Assembly (NCBI GenBank): GCA_034003745.1
Contig: JAVEYA010000081.1
Coordinates: 1-11,003, forward strand
Direction of reading: 5' to 3'
Length of the DNA stretch: 11,003 nucleotides
From: JAVEYA01 sp034003745
Lineage (GTDB): Bacteria; Bacillota; Peptococcia; DRI-13; PHAD01
Shown here: positions 6,576 to 11,003 of the stretch, piece after piece
How the letters are laid out: the number at the start of each line of letters is the position of its first letter
Position numbering within the stretch: the first letter of the stretch is position 1
The notes under the pieces: generated by a model
Database searches by the model: none
Seen by the model: only the letters and a program-made list of their open reading frames with translations
Told to the model about the DNA's origin: nothing
Program-made: the position numbers and the translations under genes

Positions 6576-6584
6576 CTTATACCA
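6576..6584 (-). promoter_or_regulatory. Candidate extended -10 promoter for recG
   Basis: The minus strand reads TGGTATAAG (6584-6576), 5/6 to TATAAT with the TGn extension, resembling the TGGTATAAT ahead of rsmD. It would leave a leader of about 150 nt before recG. No convincing -35 is present. Confidence 0.3.
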
Positions 6585-6612
6585 CACTTTTTAGAGAATA
6601 TTCATAAAAACC

Positions 6613-6864
6613 TTAATACTTGCCGAATGCTGAGACAGTTTTTAGCGCGGGTCCGGATACTCCGGAAGGTTCTTTAAGGAGTACAATCTTATGTTCGTTG
6701 TTATGTTCATTACCGTAGTCCAATTTGAATTTCCCAACCTCTTCACGCAGGGTAGCCGCCTGTGCGGACATTTCTTCGCTGGTTGCCGAATTCTCTTCAG
6801 CAGTAGCTGCGTTGGTCTGCACCACAGAGGATACTTGTGCAAGTCCCTGCTTGATCTCCTCTAT
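6613..6864 (-). pseudogene. Detached 3' part of the chemoreceptor gene (out of frame)
   Basis: In the +1-shifted frame relative to the upstream reading frame, 83 codons continue the chemoreceptor signalling domain without a gap: IEEIKQGLAQVSSVVQTNA and then the second methylation-helix pattern TAEENSATSEEMSAQA followed by LREEVGKF, then a ~35-residue variable tail ending at TAA. No ribosome site or start codon is positioned to express it alone, though an in-frame ATG-like start exists at 6825. The chemoreceptor family keeps two residues between EQA and the following Ile, which implies one missing base near 6864-6869; with it restored the whole gene would encode 584 residues. Confidence 0.85.
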
Positions 6865-8366
6865 TGCGATGCTTGCTCGGAGGAAGCCTGATCAACTTTA
6901 TCAATGCTTTCGATAACCATTTTTGCTTTTTCTCCGACATCGTGCAGGATCTGTGCAGTTTGAGAGGTTAATTGAGAACCTTTTGATACTGTGACCACGG
7001 ATGCCTGGATAAGTTCAGCGGTCTGTTTTGCGGCTTCTGCCGACTTCGCAGCGAGGTTACGAACCTCATCAGCTACAACAGCGAAACCTTTTCCCGCATT
7101 ACCTGCACGAGCCGCCTCTATTGCGGCGTTAAGGGCGAGAATGTTGGTCTGGAAGGCTATATCCTCAATTACTTTTGTGATATTGGTTATCTGATCAGAA
7201 GCAGAGCCAATATCCGCCATAGCCTCCGTGAGCTGCTCCATGTGTTCGTTACTGGCGTTGACGCCATCAGCTGCTTGCCCGACATATTGAGTAGCAGTTT
7301 TTACATTTGTTGAGTTTTCAGCGGCTTGTTCAGCAATCTTCGTAACGGAAACACTCAATTCCTCTACGGAAGAAGCCTGCTTGCTGGAACCGGTTGCGAG
7401 CGCCTGGGCGCCGCTTGCAACTTGTGACGATCCGGTGCTTACCTGCTCAGCGGCAGTATTGATGGTCTGCAAGGTGTGATTTAAGGTCGAAGACATCGTC
7501 TCCATTGCATGCTTAATCGCCTTAAAATCACCTATATAATCCATATCCACATTGATGCACATATCACCGTTAGACATCTGACCGAGCTTGTCCGATATAT
7601 CGCCGACATAGCCATTAATCAGGCTGATAGCTTTATTGAGAGAGGCTGCCATTCTGCCTATTTCATTTTGACTTCTGATGTCAATCTGAATATTGAGGTC
7701 GCCGTTTGCGAGCCTCTCGGCGGCTTCAGTTACCTTCACAGTAGGTTTGACAGTGAGCTTGATGATTAAAAGTGCGATGATTATCGACACCAGCAGTACA
7801 ATACCGATAATGACAATCTGAATAATAGAGTTCGTCTGTAAAGTTTTAGCGGATGTGATCGAACTCGTAACTGCGAGCTCATTGCATCTGTCTGAGATAA
7901 CATTAAGCTCGCTTATTATTGTCAGCACATTTGGGAGGATGATTTTTTCGTATTCGGAATATGCTTCTGCCTTATTGGTTTTATTCAGTTCTATAATTTT
8001 TCCTGCTTCACTATGAATTAAATCATGCGGCGGGACTATGTTTGCTATCGCTCCTGCAATAACTTCTTCATTTTTAAGAGATTCATCAAGTGTACTCATC
8101 CACTTGCCGAATGAACAGGTGGAAGAATCAAGGCTTCCAGTGAATTCCGTACCTTTTTCCAAATGATCTTTTAATTGATTGATCCAGCTGACATGGGCAG
8201 CGGTTATGCTGGAAATCTCTTGGCTATGGTTTACTTTATCCTCAACATCATGGGATAAAGCACTATTCTGAGACCATCCGGTAAGTAATACGCTGACTGC
8301 TATGATATTAAATATAAAAATAATAGCAAAAAGCAGCCATAATTGAGTTTTAATCGATTTAAACAT
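6861..8366 (-). CDS. Methyl-accepting chemotaxis protein with extracytoplasmic CZB sensor, truncated by frameshift
   Basis: 501 codons up to a premature TAG. Chemoreceptors span the membrane as dimers and control the CheA kinase through CheW. Order: membrane segment 1 (about 8-30); outside domain (31-180) with a CZB-type zinc-binding pattern, H58-x-x-W61, C84-x-F-G-K-W89, H114-x-x-x-H118; membrane segment 2 (about 182-204); HAMP (about 205-257); signalling coiled coil with the near-invariant hairpin tip EDIAFQTNILALNAAIEAAR (401-420) and AGNAGKGFAVVADEVRNLA (421-439). The start is supported by AAAGGAAAA 9 nt upstream. The break removes the second methylation helix and most of the returning helix, so the encoded product should not signal normally. 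A sequencing error is possible. No chemotaxis genes are adjacent. Confidence 0.93.
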   Translation of the reverse strand: MFKSIKTQLWLLFAIIFIFNIIAVSVLLTGWSQNSALSHDVEDKVNHSQEISSITAAHVSWINQLKDHLEKGTEFTGSLDSSTCSFGKWMSTLDESLKNEEVIAGAIANIVPPHDLIHSEAGKIIELNKTNKAEAYSEYEKIILPNVLTIISELNVISDRCNELAVTSSITSAKTLQTNSIIQIVIIGIVLLVSIIIALLIIKLTVKPTVKVTEAAERLANGDLNIQIDIRSQNEIGRMAASLNKAISLINGYVGDISDKLGQMSNGDMCINVDMDYIGDFKAIKHAMETMSSTLNHTLQTINTAAEQVSTGSSQVASGAQALATGSSKQASSVEELSVSVTKIAEQAAENSTNVKTATQYVGQAADGVNASNEHMEQLTEAMADIGSASDQITNITKVIEDIAFQTNILALNAAIEAARAGNAGKGFAVVADEVRNLAAKSAEAAKQTAELIQASVVTVSKGSQLTSQTAQILHDVGEKAKMVIESIDKVDQASSEQASQ

Positions 8367-8761
8367 TTGACATTTTCCTTTCGAGTTTTTTGAAAATAGT
8401 GTTAATTTGCTCCAAAGTATCCCCCCCCATATCTATATATTGTAAAATGCAATTATCTTATTATGAAAGATTTGAACGCTTATACATACCATATGGTTTT
8501 ACAAAATCATATAAAGAAACAACCTGCCAAAATAAAAATACAGCAGATTGTTTTGTTTTTCATACCACGTTTTAGGGTATTTTTGATCATCTTGTCGATA
8601 TTGAAGTAAAAATGCATCGTTTGCGGAAAGTACATCAAGTTTTATCCTAAAGACACGTTCGAAAAGATATGGCTTAACTATGAAGAAAGGCGCTATCCCT
8701 TGTAGGATAACGCCTTTCTCTTGCTTTTCCGTATCGGTTTGGGGTATGGGAGGCATAGGGC
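8367..8761. other. 395-bp intergenic region with a C8 tract and degraded coding remnants
   Basis: A run of eight C (8421-8428; G8 on the chemoreceptor strand) lies about 55 nt before the chemoreceptor start. A minus-strand TACAAT (8444-8439) just ahead of it is a possible -10, without a good -35. A minus-strand reading frame at 8499-8756 contains FRIKLDVLSANDAFLLQYR, faintly like the N-terminus of metallo-beta-lactamase-fold hydrolases, but it has no ribosome site, lacks a metal-binding motif and runs through the hairpin at 8684-8719; I treat it as non-coding or a relic. Otherwise the stretch is AT-rich with no gene. Confidence 0.5.
8684..8719 (-). terminator. Hairpin terminator after the rhodanese lipoprotein genes
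   Basis: AGAAAGGCG (8684-8692) pairs with CGCCTTTCT (8711-8719) and, across one C/A mismatch, TATCC (8694-8698) with GGATA (8705-8709), giving a 14-bp stem with a 6-nt loop. On the minus strand it comes about 43 nt after the stop codon at 8762 and ends in a mixed U-rich tail (CCTTTCTTC). The tail is imperfect, so efficiency is uncertain. Confidence 0.62.
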
Positions 8762-9739
8762 TTATTGAACTACCGGGTATCCTTTATTGAGCCAACCGGC
8801 AGGCTTGGTGGCTTCCGTTCCCATCCCGGAATTCAGCGAGACGGCGTCATAACCGAGGAGTCTTAAGACGGCTACCACCTGTCCGGCTGTTTGACCGGTA
8901 TAACAATACACGATAATGGTCTTATCCTTGGGCAAAGAAGCAAATTGTTTTTCCATGCCGACAGCGAAAGGAATATTGATTGCTCCTTCAATATGACCTT
9001 TGGCATAATCCGCCGCACTGCGGACGGAGAGGAACATTACGCTGTTATCCTTAGCGTCCAGGAGCTTTTTGGCGTCATCTTCGCTGATCTTATACGTTGC
9101 GAACATTGTCCCCTGTACATCTGCCAGGCCCTTATAATATTCCGTTATAGCGGCTTGTATCTCCGGCTTGATCGCCAGGGTCTTTTGAGCGCCGATTTCA
9201 TTAGCGGTCGTTTCCGTAACCGCATCAACGCCGTCTACTTTGCTGATGCCCAGGTTCCAACCCAGGTTCACGGATTTGGCGTCGAAGCCGGCAATATTCA
9301 GGAGCGCCACGGTCTGTCCGGCAGTCTGACCGGTGTAGCAATAAACCATAATGGTCTTATCGGCGGGGAGTTTGGCGAGGTTATCGGAAATCGCGGTTCC
9401 CCAGGGAAGATTGACCGCGCCCTTGATATGACCCTGGGCATATACATCCGGCTGCCTGATGTCCAGAATAAACATATCCTCTCCTGCCTTGACCTTGGCG
9501 ACAAAGTCTTTCTCGGGAATCTTGTAAATATCGGCCGGCATATTCGCAAAGTAAGCCATCGCGGCTTCTTCGACTACATTACCGGTGGGCGCTGCAGGGG
9601 CCGGCGTTGGCGGGACTTGGATCGGGGCAGACTGTTCTTTCGGCGGTTCCGCGGTTTTCCCGCCGCCACAGCCTACTAAACTGATGGAAACGGCTAATAC
9701 AAGTAAAACAACGAAAACCTTTTTCTTGAAAACTCCCAT
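8762..9739 (-). CDS. Tandem-rhodanese lipoprotein with two cysteine active sites
   Basis: 325 residues. A signal peptide ends in the lipobox LVGC with lipidated Cys24, so the protein is anchored on the outer face of the membrane, followed by a Pro/Ala-rich linker (30-53). Two full rhodanese-like domains follow, about 70-165 and 215-320. Both carry the same active-site loop CYTGQTAG (Cys134, Cys279) and a matching GHIKGAVNLP / GHIEGAINIP strand, and DNA coding for the loops is 42/48 identical, showing internal duplication. Domain 1 keeps the LDIR motif (92-95); domain 2 has LSVR. Cys-based sulfane-sulfur transfer is the family activity; acceptor unknown. The ATG chosen is 8 nt after AAGGAGG; an ATG 24 nt upstream has no ribosome site. 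It is 137 nt downstream of the second lipoprotein gene, same strand; a TATAAT (9845-9840) in that gap may give a separate promoter. Confidence 0.93.
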   Translation of the reverse strand: MGVFKKKVFVVLLVLAVSISLVGCGGGKTAEPPKEQSAPIQVPPTPAPAAPTGNVVEEAAMAYFANMPADIYKIPEKDFVAKVKAGEDMFILDIRQPDVYAQGHIKGAVNLPWGTAISDNLAKLPADKTIMVYCYTGQTAGQTVALLNIAGFDAKSVNLGWNLGISKVDGVDAVTETTANEIGAQKTLAIKPEIQAAITEYYKGLADVQGTMFATYKISEDDAKKLLDAKDNSVMFLSVRSAADYAKGHIEGAINIPFAVGMEKQFASLPKDKTIIVYCYTGQTAGQVVAVLRLLGYDAVSLNSGMGTEATKPAGWLNKGYPVVQ

Positions 9740-9876
9740 CTTTTTATCCTCCTTATTTTTCACTGAATTTTATCAGCAAAACATTGTTCTTTTTTTCTCA
9801 ATCATAACAATAATTATTTAATTCTGATATGAGGATTTTATTATATAGTATAAGAAAATGTTATGAGTGCTTTTTC

Positions 9877-10791
9877 TTAGGACATATCCATGGGTCCGGG
9901 AGCTATATCCACTTCACTCCCGGCGGGCATTTCCACCGGCAGTTCCTTATAGGAAGTCCATTCCAGCCAGGCGCCGTCATAGACTTTCAGGTTCCTGTAT
10001 CCGGCGTTATACAGGGCCAGATAGGTCTGCGACGCCCGCACCGAAGTCCGGCAATACATAATAATGGTTTTTTCCGGAGCGATACCGTTCTCGAGATACT
10101 GTATCTTGATATGCTGGACAGGCTTATAAGCGCCGTCGGAGAAATTATTGTCAAGATAGTTCATCAGAATAGCGCCCGGGATTCTTCCTTCCGCATATTC
10201 TTCCGGTGAACGGGTATCCAGAATGACCACGTTTTTATCAGGATTATTGAGCTGATTGATAATGTCTTCCAGGTCCGCAATGCTTTCCTCCTTCTTGGCG
10301 GAAATGGTATAAGCGGCCGCAGCCACCTGGGGAGCCTCAGCCGTTATCTCCAGGCCGATTCCCTGTAAGGCCGACCAGCCCCCGCTGACTACTTTGGCGT
10401 TTGGGTGTCCATAGACCTGCAGCGTCCACCAGAGACGGGCGGCATTCATATTGTTGTTATTATCATAGATGATCACCGCAGTATCGTTGCCGATACCCTT
10501 CTCGCTTAACACTGCTTCGATCTGCTCCGCCGGCGCCAGCATATTATCCACCGGCTTATTGATAACGATTTCCGCCAAGGGGATATTTACCGCACCCTGC
10601 ACATGACTGCGGGCATAGTCTTCCTGACTCTGCATATCCACCAGGACGACATTTTCTCCCTGCAGCAGCCGGGCTGCCTCGGAGGCTTCAATAATCTCCT
10701 GCCCTTCCGCTGAAGAAGAACCACAGCCGCTAAGGCTTAAGGCGATTGCGACAATCATCACAAACAAGCTTAGACGAATTCTTTTTTTCAT
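9877..10791 (-). CDS. Rhodanese-domain lipoprotein (thiosulfate/3-mercaptopyruvate sulfurtransferase-like)
   Basis: 304 residues with a lipoprotein signal peptide and lipobox LSGC (Cys23). The layout is that of SseA/TST-type sulfurtransferases: an N-terminal rhodanese domain (about 33-150) and a C-terminal one (about 165-290). The C-terminal domain has ILDTRSPEEYAEGRIPGA (190-207) and the active-site loop CRTSVRAS with Cys247. In the N-terminal domain the equivalent site reads YDNNNNMNAARLWW, with Asn instead of Cys, so it is non-catalytic, as usual in this family. It therefore differs from the neighbouring lipoprotein, which has two Cys sites and no such asymmetry. AGGAGGT lies 6 nt before the ATG. 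Substrate unknown; exported sulfur transfer or thiosulfate/polysulfide handling is inferred. It is divergent from the probable SOD gene. Confidence 0.93.
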   Translation of the reverse strand: MKKRIRLSLFVMIVAIALSLSGCGSSSAEGQEIIEASEAARLLQGENVVLVDMQSQEDYARSHVQGAVNIPLAEIVINKPVDNMLAPAEQIEAVLSEKGIGNDTAVIIYDNNNNMNAARLWWTLQVYGHPNAKVVSGGWSALQGIGLEITAEAPQVAAAAYTISAKKEESIADLEDIINQLNNPDKNVVILDTRSPEEYAEGRIPGAILMNYLDNNFSDGAYKPVQHIKIQYLENGIAPEKTIIMYCRTSVRASQTYLALYNAGYRNLKVYDGAWLEWTSYKELPVEMPAGSEVDIAPGPMDMS

Positions 10792-10864
10792 GTTATGACC
10801 TCCTAATATACTTGGGCGCTATTTTTCAGGAACCTATCTCCATATTGCTTATCCGCTATAAAAG

Positions 10865-10870
10865 ATTATA
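10865..10870 (-). promoter_or_regulatory. Candidate -10 element for the rhodanese lipoprotein unit
   Basis: A perfect TATAAT on the minus strand 74 nt before the start codon. The -35 position at 17 nt reads TCTTCT, a poor match, so only the -10 supports the call. Confidence 0.33.
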
Positions 10871-10908
10871 GAATATTATCGAGGGTAAGAAGATATAAGA
10901 GTTTCTAA

Positions 10909-10914
10909 TATAAT
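10909..10914 (+). promoter_or_regulatory. Candidate -10 element for the probable SOD gene
   Basis: A perfect TATAAT on the plus strand 42 nt before the ATG at 10957, within an AT-rich stretch; AGATAT (10891-10896) and ATATCT (10913-10918) form an inverted repeat across it that could be an operator. The -35 is poor (TAAGAA). Confidence 0.38.
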
Positions 10915-10956
10915 ATCTGTTTTTTTGATAGAATCTTCACAAAGGAGCCTGTACGG

Positions 10957-11003
10957 ATGAAACCAACTGTTTATAAACTGCCTTCCCTGCCCTATGTTTT
11001 TCT
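10957..11003 (+). CDS. Probable Fe/Mn superoxide dismutase, N-terminus only
   Basis: Only 15 complete codons before the window ends: MKPTVYKLPSLPYVF. The YKLPSLPY pattern matches the start of Fe/Mn superoxide dismutases (typically Y-x-L-P-x-L-P-Y), which convert superoxide to hydrogen peroxide and oxygen. AAGGAG lies 9 nt before the ATG. No metal ligand is yet reached, so the identification rests on this short motif alone. Confidence 0.6.
   Translation, partial: MKPTVYKLPSLPYVF

Noticed and set aside
6378..6587. Minus-strand open frame of 69 codons overlapping the recG start
   Set aside because: Composition is unlike a protein, it overlaps recG by 44 nt, has no supported ribosome site and covers an inverted repeat.
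8891..9679. Plus-strand open frame of 262 codons across the rhodanese lipoprotein gene
   Set aside because: Antisense to a gene with lipobox and two active sites; length comes from GC-biased codon use.
9740..9763. Upstream ATG for the tandem-rhodanese lipoprotein
   Set aside because: No ribosome site; the downstream ATG follows AAGGAGG and gives a normal signal peptide.
9853..9868. AT-only inverted repeat after the second rhodanese gene
   Set aside because: TAAGAAAA/TTTTCTTA arms without GC stem or U-run placement; not credible as a terminator.
10865..10885. Possible PerR box ahead of the SOD gene
   Set aside because: The palindrome TTATAATNATTATAA is matched only on one half; too weak in an AT-rich stretch.

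Overview
The window comes from a low-to-moderate GC, anaerobic, endospore-forming Firmicute, most likely class Clostridia (Peptococcales/Desulfitobacteriia-like by gene content). The evidence is a spore germination protease, an alpha/beta-type SASP, a ferredoxin-linked 2-oxoacid oxidoreductase subunit, two lipoboxes typed for Gram-positive-style lipoproteins, strong GGAGG-type Shine-Dalgarno sites and hairpin-plus-U-run terminators. The lineage below class level is inference.

Layout. (1) 1-1059, minus: the alpha subunit of a 2-oxoacid:ferredoxin oxidoreductase, running off the left edge. It is separated by a strong terminator (1202-1239) from (2) a two-gene unit on the minus strand, rsmD (16S rRNA m2G966 methyltransferase, TTG start) overlapping by 4 bp a small coiled-coil protein of unknown role. 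(3) 2281-4375 is a sporulation island: gpr (germination protease, plus strand) converges through a shared bidirectional terminator on an alpha/beta SASP gene (minus), followed by an unusually small, previously unlisted 43-codon gene whose product carries a SASP-like GPR cleavage motif. gpr and the SASP gene share an identical 10-nt box containing a sigma-G-type -10 element. A perfect intrinsic terminator sits inside the gpr leader, and a nested inverted-repeat/pseudoknot-capable element lies upstream of the SASP gene. (4) 4376-6421, minus: recG. The recG and rsmD genes are commonly neighbours in Clostridia, so the spore genes look inserted between them.

(5) 6613-8366, minus: a chemoreceptor with an extracytoplasmic CZB-type zinc-binding sensor; its reading frame is broken by an apparent single-base deletion, separating the last 83 codons. 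(6) 8762-10791, minus: two different tandem-rhodanese lipoproteins, one with two cysteine active sites from an internal duplication, the other with one active and one degenerate domain. (7) At the right edge a divergent plus-strand gene starts, probably Fe/Mn superoxide dismutase.

Functionally, the spore block pairs a protease with its substrates: SASPs coat and protect spore DNA and GPR degrades them at germination. The right part concerns the cell surface and stress: chemosensing, exported sulfurtransferases and probably SOD. No tRNA, rRNA, CRISPR array, insertion sequence or phage gene was seen.
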